This document shows positions 37,775 to 47,724 of a stretch of 64,000 nucleotides of DNA, piece by piece. The notes under the pieces are model-generated. The model saw nothing but the letters and a program-made list of their open reading frames with translations. It searched no databases and was not told the DNA's origin. The first letter of the stretch is position 1. Each line of letters opens with the position of its first letter. The position numbers and the translations under genes were made by a program. This DNA comes from Shimwellia pseudoproteus (GTDB taxonomy: Bacteria > Pseudomonadota > Gammaproteobacteria > Enterobacterales > Enterobacteriaceae), in the NCBI RefSeq assembly GCF_016415625.1, contig NZ_WBXP01000004.1, positions 61,550-125,549 of the forward strand, given 5' to 3'.

Positions 37775-38695
37775 TTAACGGATGTTATCGGCGGTCATCA
37801 CCCGGCGTGCGCCGACGTAATGGCGCTGCCAGTAATCATCACTGAGGGAGGTGATGACAATATCGCGGCCGGTACGCGGGGACTGAATAAACTTACCGTT
37901 GCCGACGTACACCCCAACATGGTCAGCGGCCCGGTGGCTGTGGGTGCGGAAGAACACCAGATCGCCACTGACCAGCTCGCCTTTGTTGATAGGCGCCGCA
38001 TCACGCAGGTGGTACATTTCGTTTGCGGTACGCGGCAGGCGGAAGTTCACCAGATCTTTATAGGCATAATAAATCAGCCCACTGCAATCAAAACCGGTTT
38101 TCGGTGTTGCGCCGCCCCAGCGATACGGTTTACCTAACTGATTCATCAGTTTATTCATTGCTGTCTGCTGAGCAGACAACACCCGCCCTTTCGGGATGTT
38201 ATTGATCGGCGTATCCGCCAGATCATAAGTATCTATGCTGTCTCCAGCATCAAAACCAGCGCTGTTACCCCGGGTATGCACCTTGATACAGCTTGGTTTT
38301 TTATAACCTTTACGGGTGATGCATTTACGCATCAGTGAACCAGATTCACCTGATCCTGCCAGGCGGGTAATAAACTGGTCCATTTCATCGTTACGCATAC
38401 TCTGGCCGAGTTTGGTGTAACGCTTACTGCGGGCGACAAGATCGGACTTAACCGTCCTGCGCTCAGTGCGGCTCTTTGCTGCTGTGCGAGTCGCTGTCGA
38501 TTTCTTCTTCGCCGAGGCGTGCTGCTTGCTACTGGATGATTCCTTGTGCTTGCTAGTAGTATGCTTTGCCTTACTGGTGTGCGCTTTGTGTGTTGCCGCG
38601 CTGCTGGCGTGCGGTGACGCCAGTGATAATTGTGAGTAGGGCAATGTAAAGAGCAGAGCACAGAGCGTGAGAGATGATTTTGTTATCCGCGCCAC
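37775..38695 (-). CDS. mepH: Murein DD-endopeptidase MepH (YdhO)
   Basis: NlpC/P60 cell-wall hydrolase of 306 residues that cuts peptide cross-links during growth, overlapping with MepS and MepM. A signal peptide covers about residues 1-26 (MARITKSSLTLCALLFTLP then LASP). A basic Lys/Ser/Thr-rich linker runs from about 27 to 90. The C-terminal NlpC/P60 domain has the catalytic cysteine in GFDCSGLIYYAYKD and the histidine in ADHVGVYVGNGKFIQSP. It is about 35 residues longer than E. coli MepH, mainly in the linker. Confidence 0.93.
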   Translation of the reverse strand: MARITKSSLTLCALLFTLPYSQLSLASPHASSAATHKAHTSKAKHTTSKHKESSSSKQHASAKKKSTATRTAAKSRTERRTVKSDLVARSKRYTKLGQSMRNDEMDQFITRLAGSGESGSLMRKCITRKGYKKPSCIKVHTRGNSAGFDAGDSIDTYDLADTPINNIPKGRVLSAQQTAMNKLMNQLGKPYRWGGATPKTGFDCSGLIYYAYKDLVNFRLPRTANEMYHLRDAAPINKGELVSGDLVFFRTHSHRAADHVGVYVGNGKFIQSPRTGRDIVITSLSDDYWQRHYVGARRVMTADNIR

Positions 38696-39064
38696 TCGTT
38701 TGGATCCCCTGATAAGATTCAGTCAAATTTGCCTGAACATGAATTCGTAAAACCCGAAGATTCTAATCCATAAGAACCAGTAAAGTTAATAGCCTTTTTC
38801 AATTACGGTTAAGATTCATGGTCAGGCGCAAATTTTTTATACAGAATAAGGACCTGGCAGAAAAATATTGCGTTAAATTGTTACTAATTATTGGCAACAT
38901 TTATCCAGCATAACCGGTATTATAAATACGGGTTCTGTATTACGCCAATCTCATGACCACACTCATGATAACAGGGGATACCCCTAAAATTAATGGTGTT
39001 TTCCCGCTGGCGGGGAACCGTTACAATAGACGGCTAAGCCGTAGTAGCACTGAGGAAGCAAGAC
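38696..39064. other. 369-bp divergent gap between mepH and grxD
   Basis: No gene is seen. It is AT-rich near mepH, with CTCATGA repeats near 38950-38970. Close to grxD a CCCGCTGGCGGG palindrome (about 39003-39014) lies between a TTTTCC and a TACAAT spaced 17 bases, a possible grxD promoter. Confidence 0.5.
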
Positions 39065-39403
39065 ATGAGCACGACAATTGAAAAAATTCAGCGCCAGATC
39101 GCTGAGAACCCGATCCTGCTGTACATGAAAGGGTCCCCGAAACTGCCAAGCTGCGGTTTTTCTGCCCAGGCTGTTCAGGCGCTCTCTGCCTGTGGTGAAC
39201 GTTTCGCTTATGTAGATATCCTGCAAAACCCGGATATCCGCGCCGAATTACCGAAATACGCAAACTGGCCGACGTTCCCGCAATTGTGGATCGAAGGGGA
39301 GCTGGTTGGCGGCTGCGATATTATTATTGAAATGTACCAGCGCGGTGAGCTGCAACAGCTGATCAAAGAAACCGCCGCGAAGCACAATGCTGACGCCGAA
39401 TAA
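39065..39403 (+). CDS. grxD: Monothiol glutaredoxin 4
   Basis: Glutaredoxin of 112 residues that binds a bridging [2Fe-2S] cluster as a dimer and works in iron-sulfur trafficking. The active site is the monothiol CGFS in KLPSCGFSAQAVQAL. Glutathione-contact segments NWPTFPQLWIEGELVGGCDI are conserved. It is slightly shorter than E. coli GrxD (115), with a trimmed C terminus (HNADAE). It is convergent with rnt across a shared terminator. Confidence 0.97.
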   Translation: MSTTIEKIQRQIAENPILLYMKGSPKLPSCGFSAQAVQALSACGERFAYVDILQNPDIRAELPKYANWPTFPQLWIEGELVGGCDIIIEMYQRGELQQLIKETAAKHNADAE

Positions 39404-39416
39404 TCGTTAGTTGCTG

Positions 39417-39451
39417 AATGCAAAAAAACCGCCGTAATGGCGGTTTTTTAT
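39417..39451. terminator. Bidirectional terminator between grxD and rnt
   Basis: AAAAAAACCGCC / GGCGGTTTTTT stem with a GTAAT loop between convergent genes. Confidence 0.85.
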
Positions 39452-39467
39452 TGGCTGAATCACCGGC

Positions 39468-40130
39468 TCAGGCACAGTCTGCCGGGCTGTCTGCGCTGAC
39501 CATGACCGGCCATCCGCCCATGCGTTTCCAGCGGTTAACGATTTCGCAAAACAGCAGTGACGTCTGCTGCGTATCATACAGCGCAGAGTGCGCCTGGCTG
39601 GCGTCGAAGGGGATCCCGGCGGAGATACAGGCTTTAGCCAGCACCGTCTGCCCCAGCGCCAGGCCACTCAGGGCGGCGGTATCGAAGGTTGCAAACGGAT
39701 GGAAAGGGTTGCGTTTCAGGCTGGCGCGTTCCGCGGCGGCCATTACAAAGCTGTGATCAAACGTGGCGTTATGGGCCACAATAATCGCCCGGTTGCAGCC
39801 GCTGTCTTTGACCCCTTTACGGACCATTTTAAAAATAGCGTGCAGAGCGTCATGTTCGCTCACCGCGCCGCGCAGCGGGTTGTGGGGATCAATACCGGTA
39901 AACGCCAGCGCTTCCGGGTTCAGGATTGCGCCTTCAAAAGGGGAAACATTGAAGTGCAGGGTCTGGTCCGGGGAGATCCAGCCATCGCTGTCCATTTTCA
40001 GCGTGATGGCGGCAATTTCGAGTAGCGCATCGGTTTTGGCATTAAAACCTGCGGTCTCTACGTCAATGACCACCGGGTAAAAGCCACGAAAACGGTCACA
40101 CAGACCATTAAGTTGAACGGTATCAGACAT
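39468..40130 (-). CDS. rnt: Ribonuclease T
   Basis: DEDDh 3'-5' exoribonuclease of 220 residues (E. coli 215) that trims the 3' ends of tRNA and other stable RNA and removes the terminal A of tRNA-CCA. Exo I is [19 protein letters not shown], Exo II is [15 protein letters not shown], and Exo III is [15 protein letters not shown]. The extra residues lie at the C terminus ([11 protein letters not shown]). In E. coli rnt is downstream of gloA; here the same direction is kept with a 92-base gap. Confidence 0.96.
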   Translation of the reverse strand: MSDTVQLNGLCDRFRGFYPVVIDVETAGFNAKTDALLEIAAITLKMDSDGWISPDQTLHFNVSPFEGAILNPEALAFTGIDPHNPLRGAVSEHDALHAIFKMVRKGVKDSGCNRAIIVAHNATFDHSFVMAAAERASLKRNPFHPFATFDTAALSGLALGQTVLAKACISAGIPFDASQAHSALYDTQQTSLLFCEIVNRWKRMGGWPVMVSADSPADCA

Positions 40131-40222
40131 CAGCGTCTCTATATTACGGGGAAAGTGCAGCGCGCATTATGGCAAATTTCGCGGAGTGATGCAGTAAAAC
40201 GGCGCGTAAAGCGCCGTCCAGC

Positions 40223-40630
40223 TTAGTTGCCAAGGCCTCTGCCAGCGTCTTTCTCTTCAATCAGTTCAATTTTGTAGCCATCTGGATCTTCCACAAAAGC
40301 AATGACGGTGGTTCCCCCTTTGACCGGGCCCGCTTCACGGGTGACATTGCCTCCGTTCTGGCGGATACGCTCGCACGCGGCGGCGGCGTTATCCACACTC
40401 AGGGCGATATGGCCATACGCGGTACCCAGGTCGTAACGGTCAACGCCCCAGTTATAGGTCAGCTCGATCACCGCCGTGTCGGTTTCTTCACCATAACCGA
40501 CGAATGCCAGGGAATATTTGTATTCCGGGTTTTCGCTGGTGCGCAGTAATTTCATGCCCAGCACGTTAGTGTAAAATTCGATGGCGCGCTGCAAATCGCC
40601 CACGCGCAGCATAGTATGAAGTAAGCGCAT
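40223..40630 (-). CDS. gloA: Lactoylglutathione lyase (glyoxalase I)
   Basis: Metalloenzyme of 135 residues, the E. coli length, that converts the methylglyoxal-glutathione adduct to S-lactoylglutathione; E. coli GloA prefers nickel. Metal ligands are the histidine of [13 protein letters not shown], the glutamate in [10 protein letters not shown], the histidine in [12 protein letters not shown], and the glutamate in [11 protein letters not shown]. It is downstream of nemRA in the same direction and likely shares NemR control, giving coordinated electrophile detoxification. Confidence 0.97.
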   Translation of the reverse strand: MRLLHTMLRVGDLQRAIEFYTNVLGMKLLRTSENPEYKYSLAFVGYGEETDTAVIELTYNWGVDRYDLGTAYGHIALSVDNAAAACERIRQNGGNVTREAGPVKGGTTVIAFVEDPDGYKIELIEEKDAGRGLGN

Positions 40631-40723
40631 AATAGCCTCTCAATGCGGTATTGTGATTCTGAGGGTCATCAGTATAGCGGCGATGGTTCGCCGCTATCAA
40701 TGGTAGTGGCCGGAATGGGCCGT

Positions 40724-41821
40724 TTACAGGGTCGGATAGTCAGTATATCCCTGTGCACCGCCGCCGTAGAAAGTTTCCGGGTGCTGGGTATTCAGCGGCG
40801 CATTGCTGTGCAGGCGGGCCACTAAATCCGGGTTGGCAATCCAGTCGCGACCAAAGGCGACGGCATCAATATAACCGTTGGCGATCATCTGTTCGGCTTT
40901 CTCCCGGGTATAGGCACCGGCACCGACAATCACGCCGCGAAACCGGGCGCGCACCTGAGCGCGGAAGGCATCGCTGTAAGGTTTACCCCCGGCCCAGTCC
41001 GGCTCTGAAATATGCAGATATGCCAGGCCGCGTTGGCCAAGTTGCTCAACCAGATACAGCGCGGCCTGCTCTTGATCTTCACCGTTATCCAGCCCGTTAA
41101 ACGGCCCCAGCGGTGAAATACGGATCCCAATCCTATCGGCACGCCAGGCGGCAATGGCGGCATCAACCACTTCCAGCACAAAGCGTGTGCGGTTTTCGAT
41201 GCTGCCACCGTATTGATCGCTACGCTGGTTAGACGCCGGGGAGAGGAACTGGTGCAGCAGATAGCCGTGCGCCGCATGCAGTTCAACCAGATCAAACCCC
41301 GCCTCCCGGGCATTCCCCACCGCATGGGCGAAGTCCGCCACGATCCCCGGGATCTCGTCAGTGTCGAGGGCCCGCGGCATTGAGGTATCAACGCGAACCG
41401 CAAGGCCATTTTCATCCCGCAGGGTGGTGCGTCCTGCGGCCTTTATTGCCGAAGGGGCAACCGGCGCGCCACCACCGGGCTGGAGGCTGGCGTGGGAAAT
41501 CCGGCCGGTATGCCATAACTGCACTGCCATATGGCCTTGTTCATCGTGTACGGCGGCGGTTATCTTCTTCCAGGCGGCAATCTGCTCTGCGCTATGCAGG
41601 CCCGGAGCACCGGCATACCCTTTGGCCTGGGCAGATACCTGGGTGGCTTCGCTAATCAGTAACCCGGCGCTGGCCCGCTGGCGGTAATACTCAACCATCA
41701 GTGGGGTGGGGATATCCCCCGGCTCTTTATTACGCAGCCGTGTCAGGGGAGCCATAAAAACCCGGTTAGGGACGGTAACTGCACCCAGTTGTAATGGGGT
41801 AAATAAAACGTCTGTAGACAT
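40724..41821 (-). CDS. nemA: N-ethylmaleimide reductase, old yellow enzyme family
   Basis: FMN-dependent ene-reductase of 365 residues (E. coli 365) that reduces N-ethylmaleimide, nitrate esters and other electrophiles with NADPH. The N terminus [20 protein letters not shown] begins the TIM barrel. Other marks are [13 protein letters not shown], the active-site [19 protein letters not shown] (with the His-Gly-Tyr set) and [13 protein letters not shown]. It lies 66 bases after nemR with a NemR-like operator in the gap. The enzyme and GloA handle reactive electrophiles together. Confidence 0.97.
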   Translation of the reverse strand: MSTDVLFTPLQLGAVTVPNRVFMAPLTRLRNKEPGDIPTPLMVEYYRQRASAGLLISEATQVSAQAKGYAGAPGLHSAEQIAAWKKITAAVHDEQGHMAVQLWHTGRISHASLQPGGGAPVAPSAIKAAGRTTLRDENGLAVRVDTSMPRALDTDEIPGIVADFAHAVGNAREAGFDLVELHAAHGYLLHQFLSPASNQRSDQYGGSIENRTRFVLEVVDAAIAAWRADRIGIRISPLGPFNGLDNGEDQEQAALYLVEQLGQRGLAYLHISEPDWAGGKPYSDAFRAQVRARFRGVIVGAGAYTREKAEQMIANGYIDAVAFGRDWIANPDLVARLHSNAPLNTQHPETFYGGGAQGYTDYPTL

Positions 41822-41845
41822 AACTGACTCCGCAATAAATATGAG

Positions 41846-41861
41846 TAGACCGGTCGTCTTG
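41846..41861 (-). promoter_or_regulatory. NemR-like operator between nemR and nemA
   Basis: TAGACCGGTCGTCTTG keeps the TAGACC-N-GGTC core of the nemR upstream palindrome but with a degenerate right end. It could give nemA separate control. Confidence 0.45.
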
Positions 41862-41887
41862 TGTCGGGGTAAAAAAAGAGCCCGCTG

Positions 41888-42484
41888 TCAGGCGGGGTCC
41901 TGAAGTATCTGTTCGGCATGGGCCAGTGCACTTTCCAGCGCCCTACTGTGATGGGCTATTTTGGCCTGCAAATTGGCACCCAGCCATAAGGAATAGAGGG
42001 TGTTAGCCAGTTGGGGCGCATCATAGCGGGCCGGGATGCTGCCTTCATCAATACCCTGCTCAATGGCCCAGGCCAGCAGGGCGGTAATCCGGCTAACGCC
42101 TTGTTCCAGCTGCTGGCGCGTATCTTCAGAAAGATCACACACCTCCGCCGAGAGCTTTACCGTCAGGCAACCGCTGATCATACCGCTCTCCCGGAACTGC
42201 ACCAGGGCATGGCGGAAGTAGCCCAGTACCCGCTCCCGGTAATTTCCCTGGCCGCCGGTAAAGTGCTGGTTTAATAGCCGATAATAGGTGGCGTAGTGGT
42301 TTTCCAGCATGGCTACGCCAAAGGCTTCCTTAGAACGGAAGTAATGATAAAACGAACCTTTGGGCACGCCTGCGGTGTGCAATAACTCACTCAGCCCCAT
42401 GGCAGTGAAGCCTTTATGGAGAGAGAGCTGTTCCCCGGTGAGCAGCAGATGCTCCCGGGTTGGGGTTTCGCGCTGTGTGTTCAT
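41888..42484 (-). CDS. nemR: Electrophile- and hypochlorite-sensing repressor NemR
   Basis: TetR-family repressor of 198 residues (E. coli 199). An N-terminal helix-turn-helix is seen at about residues 10-57 (FTAMGLSELLHTAGVPKGSF then YHYFRSKE). The redox pair Cys106 (MISGCLTVKL) and Lys175 (NLQAKI) of E. coli numbering is present, as is Cys116. Positions 21, 98, 149 and 153, cysteines in E. coli as I recall it, are Ser, Arg, Ser and Arg here. The ATG at 42484 is chosen over a longer frame. A perfect-looking operator lies just upstream. It heads the nemR-nemA-gloA unit. Confidence 0.94.
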   Translation of the reverse strand: MNTQRETPTREHLLLTGEQLSLHKGFTAMGLSELLHTAGVPKGSFYHYFRSKEAFGVAMLENHYATYYRLLNQHFTGGQGNYRERVLGYFRHALVQFRESGMISGCLTVKLSAEVCDLSEDTRQQLEQGVSRITALLAWAIEQGIDEGSIPARYDAPQLANTLYSLWLGANLQAKIAHHSRALESALAHAEQILQDPA

Positions 42485-42497
42485 GGCTGCACCATAA

Positions 42498-42513
42498 TAG
42501 ACCAGTCGGTCTA
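42498..42513 (-). promoter_or_regulatory. NemR operator upstream of nemR
   Basis: TAGACCAGTCGGTCTA is a near-perfect palindrome with TAGACC and GGTCTA arms, 14-29 bases before the nemR start. It matches the known nemR box type. Confidence 0.75.
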
Positions 42514-42662
42514 ATGCAAGGGATTTATTCGGACACGGGCAGGCACTACGGGAGCCGGGTAGGGGGATTAATGGCGAATCAGCGGCATTTTCGCGCTGAA
42601 AGGCTTGCATCCCGGGGCGCCAGCAGCTTCACTTGTAGCTAACATGTTAACAGGAGTCTGCA

Positions 42663-42902
42663 GTGGCACAGCAATTGGAGTTTTTCCCGATTCAGAGTCC
42701 CTGTCGGGGCATTTGCCAGAGTGATGAGCGCGGTTATTGCCGGGGCTGCCAGCGCAGCCGCGAGGAGCGCTTTCAGTGGCTCACCATGACGGACGATCAA
42801 AAGCAGGAGGTGCTGCGCCTGTGCCGCCAGCGCCAACTGCGCAAACAACGCGCAAACAAACCGGATGCAACGCAGGAACCGCAACAACCCTCACTGTTTT
42901 AA
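42663..42902 (+). CDS. ydhL: DUF1289 protein YdhL
   Basis: Small protein of 79 residues with the DUF1289 cysteine pattern: SPCRGICQSDERGYCRGC contains four cysteines that probably bind metal. The C-terminal half is basic (LCRQRQLRKQRANK) and ends QQPSLF, as in E. coli YdhL. Function is unknown. The start is GTG at 42663, five bases after AGGAG; the resulting MAQQLEFFPIQ matches E. coli. It lies ahead of ydhF in the same direction with a 51-base gap. Confidence 0.9.
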   Translation: MAQQLEFFPIQSPCRGICQSDERGYCRGCQRSREERFQWLTMTDDQKQEVLRLCRQRQLRKQRANKPDATQEPQQPSLF

Positions 42903-42953
42903 TCATCCCGGCCGCTATACTGGCTGCCAATCATTTTGACAGGAATTCATGTT

Positions 42954-43850
42954 ATGGTTCAACGTATTGTCATGGCGCCGCAAGGGCCGGAGTTTTCACG
43001 TCTGGTGATGGGCTACTGGCGGCTGATGGAATGGAATTACAGCCCGCGCCAGTTAGCGAGTTTTATGGAGCAGCATCTGGATCTGGGGATAACCACGGTG
43101 GACCACGCGGATATCTACGGTGGTTACCAGTGTGAAGCGGCATTCGGTGAGGCGTTGCGTCTGGTCCCGCACTTGCGCCAGCGTATGGAAATCGTCACCA
43201 AATGCGGGATTGCCACCACGGCACTGCCGGGGAACCCGATAGGTCATTACATTACCGACCGCGACCATATTATTGCCAGCGCAGAGTCTTCCCTGCAAAA
43301 GCTGGCCACTGACCACATTGATTTGCTGCTGATCCACCGTCCGGACCCGCTGATGGATGCCGATGAGGTGGCCGAGGCATTCCTCGCCCTGCACAAAAGC
43401 GGCAAGGTGCGCCACTTCGGGGTGTCGAATTTCACCCCCGCGCAGTTTACCCTGTTGCAGTCCCGGGTACCCTTTACACTGACCACTAACCAGGTCGAGA
43501 TTTCACCGCTGCATCAGCCGGTATTGCTGGATGGCACCCTTGATCAGTTACAGCAGGCGCGCATTCGGCCGATGGCCTGGTCCTGCCTGGCCGGGGGCCG
43601 TTTGTTTAGCGATCCGGCCTGCCAGCCCCTGCGGGATGAGCTGGCCGCCGTGGCCCGGGAAATTGGCGCAGAGACCATTGATCAGGTGGTTTATGCCTGG
43701 GTACTGCGTTTACCGTCCCAGCCGCTGCCGATTATTGGCTCCGGCCGCATTGAGCGCGTGCGCGGGGCGATTGATGCGCTGTCGCTGCAACTCTCCCGCC
43801 AGCAGTGGTTCCGGATCCGCAAAGCGGCGCTGGGCTACGACGTACCCTAA
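42954..43850 (+). CDS. ydhF: Aldo/keto reductase YdhF
   Basis: TIM-barrel oxidoreductase of 298 residues, the E. coli YdhF length. The catalytic tetrad region is seen in TTVDHADIYGGYQ (Asp, Tyr), VTKCGIATT (Lys) and LLIHRPDPLMDADEVA (His). The NADP-binding tail LPIIGSGRIERVRGAI is present. Its natural substrate is unknown. The start MVQRIVMAPQGPEFSRLVMG at 42954 is chosen over an ATG six codons upstream by comparison with E. coli. It is convergent with ydhK, with 14 bases between them. Confidence 0.94.
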   Translation: MVQRIVMAPQGPEFSRLVMGYWRLMEWNYSPRQLASFMEQHLDLGITTVDHADIYGGYQCEAAFGEALRLVPHLRQRMEIVTKCGIATTALPGNPIGHYITDRDHIIASAESSLQKLATDHIDLLLIHRPDPLMDADEVAEAFLALHKSGKVRHFGVSNFTPAQFTLLQSRVPFTLTTNQVEISPLHQPVLLDGTLDQLQQARIRPMAWSCLAGGRLFSDPACQPLRDELAAVAREIGAETIDQVVYAWVLRLPSQPLPIIGSGRIERVRGAIDALSLQLSRQQWFRIRKAALGYDVP

Positions 43851-43864
43851 TAACCCGCCCGGCG

Positions 43865-45895
43865 CTACGGGGCCGGGGTTAGCGGTTTAGCCTCCCCGCC
43901 TGGGGGGGCAAGCTCCAGCTGTTGTAACGCGCAATACAGCCGCCAAATCACCCCGGCCAACTCCCGGGCATTGTGATTATGGTGGTGGGCGAGGCTGGCG
44001 GAAATGCGCTGTAATTCTGCCAGGGCGCCGGACAACGGGCGGTGGCGGATCCCCTCGGGGCTCATTACATCGCGCAGCAGGGCGATACAGTTGTCCTGCA
44101 CCAGGCCCAGCGGATCGTTCTTCACCGGCTGGTGGCGCAACTGCCAGACCACATGGGAACAATTCAGCAATACCGCCCCCCAGCGTAGTACCCAGCGCCG
44201 GGTTTCATCGTCTTTGCTGCTACTTAACTGGGCAATGTGATGGTAGACCAGTGATTCAAACTGTTGCTCGTTATGGTGCGGCACCCGGCTGAGCTGATCG
44301 ATAAATCCTTTACGTAATGCCCGGATATGCCGCCGGCCTTTGCGCCGATCCGAACTGGGCGCCAGTACGGAATAGGCTATCCATGTCAGCCCCACCCCGA
44401 GTACTTTCGCCAGATTATCGTTCAGGAAACTGCCGTAGTCATATACCGGCGGATTGGTGACGGAAATAAACGACCCCATAAAGACAATCAGCTGCCCCCA
44501 CAGCCCGGCATATTTGGGCATTTGTTGTTTTAGCAACTGCATGGTGGTGAGCACCACAAACAAGAAAATTAAAAACTCCCACAGCTCGGTTATCTGCACC
44601 ATCAGGCCAAATTTTACGCCGAAGGCAAACAGCGACAGTAATCCCAGGGTCCGTAACAGCAGGGTCACGGAGCTGAGTGGGCTGGCGGCGGTAGAGTAAA
44701 GCACACAACAGATGGCGGCCAGGGTCAGCGCCGCCGGTGCCGAAGACCATTGGGTAGCAATGCACCAGGCACCGGTGATGGCTACCACCACAAAAGTACG
44801 TAACGCCCCCCAGAGCGCTTCGGCATTATCGGTGTGTCGGGTCAGTGATGACGCCCGCGGGGTGGTGACGCTGTCAGCCAGTGGCGCGCTTTCCAGGTGG
44901 TGAAGCCAGCGGCTGCTGTCCAGGTAGGCCCAGCAAAAATAGCGCAGCCGCTCGCGAAATGCCCGGCAGCGATAATCATCGCGCTGGGTGGGCCCCAGCT
45001 CTGCCAGCAGGCGGGCGACGCGGTATTTACTGGCCTCCGGGCGGGCAAGTTCTGCCAGCAACCGGTCTAGCAGCGGCCACAGTTGCTCCGGCGGATTAGG
45101 CCAGTTAAGTAAGATGCGCCGTATCCCGGATATGACGCTGGTGAGCCGTAACTGCTGGTGGAGTAAATAGTTGAGTAAGTCATTTTGCTGGCGGAAGCGA
45201 TAATGGCTCCAGAAGGCCTGGATACGCAGCAGGTTCATGGTGAGGATTTGGCTGATAACCGATTCGTGTGCCGAACGGATGGTGTCCGTGGTCTCCTGGC
45301 GCCAGAGCAGCGTCGCGTGCTCCAGCAGGCGGGCGTGCATATTCTTGAGGGAGCTAAGCAAGGTGCTGCCGTCTGACAGCGACGGTAATATCATCATCAT
45401 CATGCCGCCACACAGCAGGCCGAGCATCACTTCACACACCCGGGCCTCGGCAATCATCCAGATCTCGCTGATATCGTCCAGATTGATGGTCGGGAAGGCG
45501 ATAATCGCCGCGGTATACCCCGCGAGGGCAAAAGCGTAGGCCACGTTGTTCTGATACTGGCTGGAGACCCAGGTACACAGGGCCAGCCAGCCCGCCATCG
45601 ACAGGGTAAACAGCCAGGGGTCATTCAGGGTGTGCCCGGCAATAATCAGTGCGGCGGTCGCCCCGAGGATGCTGCCCGCAGCCCGGCCAAAGCTTTTACT
45701 GATAACCCCACCGACGGTGGGGAAGCTGACCACCGCGGCGGATGTCATTGCCCAGTAAGGCTCGTCCAGCTCCAGCCAGTAGGCAATGGTGAGGGCGAGG
45801 CACATGGCCAGGGTATTGCGCAGGGCGTAACGCCACTGTGGCCAGTTTGCCTTCCCCCAGGGGGTTGCCTGCCAGCGCAGGTCCGGAATGGTCAT
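43865..45895 (-). CDS. ydhK: FUSC-family inner-membrane transporter YdhK
   Basis: Protein of 676 residues (E. coli 670) of the fusaric acid resistance/AaeB type. It has two membrane blocks, at about residues 25-165 ([19 protein letters not shown] onward) and 355-500 ([19 protein letters not shown] onward), each followed by a soluble domain. With YdhJ (membrane fusion) and YdhI (DUF1656) it should form an efflux system. The substrate is unknown. The ATG overlaps the last base of the ydhJ stop, suggesting coupled translation. It is the last gene of the ydhIJK operon. Confidence 0.92.
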   Translation of the reverse strand: MTIPDLRWQATPWGKANWPQWRYALRNTLAMCLALTIAYWLELDEPYWAMTSAAVVSFPTVGGVISKSFGRAAGSILGATAALIIAGHTLNDPWLFTLSMAGWLALCTWVSSQYQNNVAYAFALAGYTAAIIAFPTINLDDISEIWMIAEARVCEVMLGLLCGGMMMMILPSLSDGSTLLSSLKNMHARLLEHATLLWRQETTDTIRSAHESVISQILTMNLLRIQAFWSHYRFRQQNDLLNYLLHQQLRLTSVISGIRRILLNWPNPPEQLWPLLDRLLAELARPEASKYRVARLLAELGPTQRDDYRCRAFRERLRYFCWAYLDSSRWLHHLESAPLADSVTTPRASSLTRHTDNAEALWGALRTFVVVAITGAWCIATQWSSAPAALTLAAICCVLYSTAASPLSSVTLLLRTLGLLSLFAFGVKFGLMVQITELWEFLIFLFVVLTTMQLLKQQMPKYAGLWGQLIVFMGSFISVTNPPVYDYGSFLNDNLAKVLGVGLTWIAYSVLAPSSDRRKGRRHIRALRKGFIDQLSRVPHHNEQQFESLVYHHIAQLSSSKDDETRRWVLRWGAVLLNCSHVVWQLRHQPVKNDPLGLVQDNCIALLRDVMSPEGIRHRPLSGALAELQRISASLAHHHNHNARELAGVIWRLYCALQQLELAPPGGEAKPLTPAP

Positions 45896-46755
45896 CAGGG
45901 ATGGCTAATGGAGATGGTACAGGTGGTGCCGGAGACCAGGGTGGCATCTGCCGGAACCCGATCAAGACGGATGCGTACCGGTACGCGCTGGGCAAGGCGC
46001 ACCCAGGGAATATTGGGTTTCACATCCGGGATCAGATCGCTGCTGTTTTCGGTGCTCTGGTCGAAAATGGCCCGGCCAATACTGTCAACGGTGCCGGTTA
46101 TTTCGCTGCCGCCGTTGTACAGGATGATCCGCGCGCTGTCGCCGACGCGGATATTATGCAGTTTGGTCTCTTCAAAATACCCCAGCACATAAAACGAATG
46201 GCTGTCGACCAGGGCAAACACCGGCTGCCCGGCCGTGGCAAAATTACCTTCCCGGGTGGTCAGGTTAGTGACCCAGCCATCTACCGGTGCACGCACGGTG
46301 CTTTGCTCCAGCTGCCAGCGCGCCTGGCTAAGCACCGCCTGGGCGGCAGCTTCGCTGGCGATGGCGGCCTTTAGCCCCAAATTTGCGCTGTCGAGATCTT
46401 CTGCTGAAATATAGTTTTGCGGGAGATTTTGGCGGCGTAAGGCTTCATGCCGCGCTTTGGCCGTATCGGCATGCGCTTTTGCCAGCATTGCCTCGGCATT
46501 GAGCACGGCGATTTTCAGCGGCGCCTGGTCGAGGGTAAACAATACGCTGCCCGCGTGGACAAACTGATTATCTTTGACCATCAGCTGGGTAATGGTTCCG
46601 GACACTTGTGGCGTGATGCTGACCTGCTCGGCGCGTACTTTACCGTCGCGGGTCCAGGGGGACTGCATATAATAATTCCAGGCCATCCAGCCTGCCACCA
46701 CGGCGATAGCGAAGACCAGCACGGTGGAGAAATACTTTATTGTTTTCAATTTCAT
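45895..46755 (-). CDS. ydhJ: Membrane fusion protein YdhJ
   Basis: HlyD-family periplasmic adaptor of 286 residues (E. coli 285). A single N-terminal membrane span ([18 protein letters not shown]) anchors it. The biotinyl-lipoyl-like halves are [20 protein letters not shown] and [20 protein letters not shown], separated by a helical hairpin at about residues 75-150. It links YdhK to an outer-membrane channel, perhaps TolC (inference). The ATG at 46755 lies 2 bases after the ydhI stop. Confidence 0.93.
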   Translation of the reverse strand: MKLKTIKYFSTVLVFAIAVVAGWMAWNYYMQSPWTRDGKVRAEQVSITPQVSGTITQLMVKDNQFVHAGSVLFTLDQAPLKIAVLNAEAMLAKAHADTAKARHEALRRQNLPQNYISAEDLDSANLGLKAAIASEAAAQAVLSQARWQLEQSTVRAPVDGWVTNLTTREGNFATAGQPVFALVDSHSFYVLGYFEETKLHNIRVGDSARIILYNGGSEITGTVDSIGRAIFDQSTENSSDLIPDVKPNIPWVRLAQRVPVRIRLDRVPADATLVSGTTCTISISHP

Positions 46756-46757
46756 AG

Positions 46758-46994
46758 TTAAAACACCACCAAAAAGGCCAGCGCACTGCTGACACAGATC
46801 ACAAACAGAGAGAGATCCAATAGCGTGGGGTGCCACACCTCACCAGAATATATCCACTCCCGGAATAAACGGTGTAATATCAACCAGATAAAAAAACCTA
46901 AGCACACCGCCTTAAAGGCAGGGGGAAAGTAGACCGTGGCACCAAACAGTAGGTCCTGTAGGGGGAGTCCAGTGTGATATGTTGACGGTATCAA
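46758..46994 (-). CDS. ydhI: DUF1656 small membrane protein YdhI
   Basis: Protein of 78 residues with two membrane segments (around residues 17-40 and 56-76), of the AaeX/YdhI type that accompanies FUSC and HlyD efflux genes. The core [20 protein letters not shown] matches E. coli YdhI. The best start is TTG at 46994, with AAGGA about ten bases upstream; no ATG occurs in the conserved N-terminal part. It is the first gene of ydhIJK, divergent from slyA, which may regulate it. Confidence 0.88.
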   Translation of the reverse strand: MIPSTYHTGLPLQDLLFGATVYFPPAFKAVCLGFFIWLILHRLFREWIYSGEVWHPTLLDLSLFVICVSSALAFLVVF

Positions 46995-47176
46995 TTAGGT
47001 TATTCCTTTAAATTACATGCATTCTCTGCCGTTTCCTGCCGCCTGGTTGTAGAATGTCACTGTTGGTGTTTGCGTAACGTCAGTAAATGTAAGGTGTTTG
47101 TGTTTTTTAATAAAACCTGAATTAATAGTCTAAATTTAGCATAATAACTTAGCAATCTAATTATAAGGAGATGAAA

Positions 47177-47611
47177 TTGGAATCGCCACTGGGATCAGAT
47201 TTATCGCGCTTAGTGCGCATATGGCGTGCGCTTATTGACCACCGGTTAAAGCCGCTGGAGCTAACGCAAACGCACTGGGTTACGTTGCACAACATCCATC
47301 AACTGCCGCCGGAGCAGTCGCAAATTCAGCTGGCCAAGGCGATTGGTATCGAGCAGCCGTCTCTGGTGCGAACCCTGGATCAACTGGAAGAGAAGGGATT
47401 GATTTCGCGGCATACCTGCGCGAACGATCGCCGGGCTAAGCGGATCAAACTCACGGACAAAGCGGCGCCGATCATCGTCGAGATGGAAACCGTCATCGAC
47501 AAAACGCGCGGTGAGATCCTTAACGGATTTAGTGAAGAAGAACAGGCGATATTGACCGAGATGATTGCACGCCTTGAGCGCAATATTATCCAGCTGCAGG
47601 AAAAGGACTAA
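47177..47611 (+). CDS. slyA: Transcriptional regulator SlyA (MarR family)
   Basis: Winged-helix regulator of 144 residues that relieves H-NS silencing and controls envelope and stress genes. The region [20 protein letters not shown] through the wing ([20 protein letters not shown]) is almost identical to E. coli SlyA. Two starts are possible: ATG at 47171, which abuts the AAGGAG sequence with no spacing, and TTG at 47177, six bases after it. TTG is preferred and is also used in E. coli. It is divergent from ydhIJK. Confidence 0.95.
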   Translation: MESPLGSDLSRLVRIWRALIDHRLKPLELTQTHWVTLHNIHQLPPEQSQIQLAKAIGIEQPSLVRTLDQLEEKGLISRHTCANDRRAKRIKLTDKAAPIIVEMETVIDKTRGEILNGFSEEEQAILTEMIARLERNIIQLQEKD

Positions 47612-47684
47612 GCAGGTTCTACGCTATACCGAAGGGAACTACCGGCGGCGCAACGCAAAAAAACAGTGAAAAACGACGCCCCGG

Positions 47685-47721
47685 AAAAACCAGGCAGCCA
47701 GTGGCTGCCTGAATAGTTTTT
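47685..47721. terminator. Bidirectional terminator between slyA and slyB
   Basis: CAGGCAGCCA-G-TGGCTGCCTG stem with a T-run to the right (plus strand) and GGTTTTTCC on the minus strand, between convergent genes. Confidence 0.7.
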
Positions 47722-47724
47722 GGC

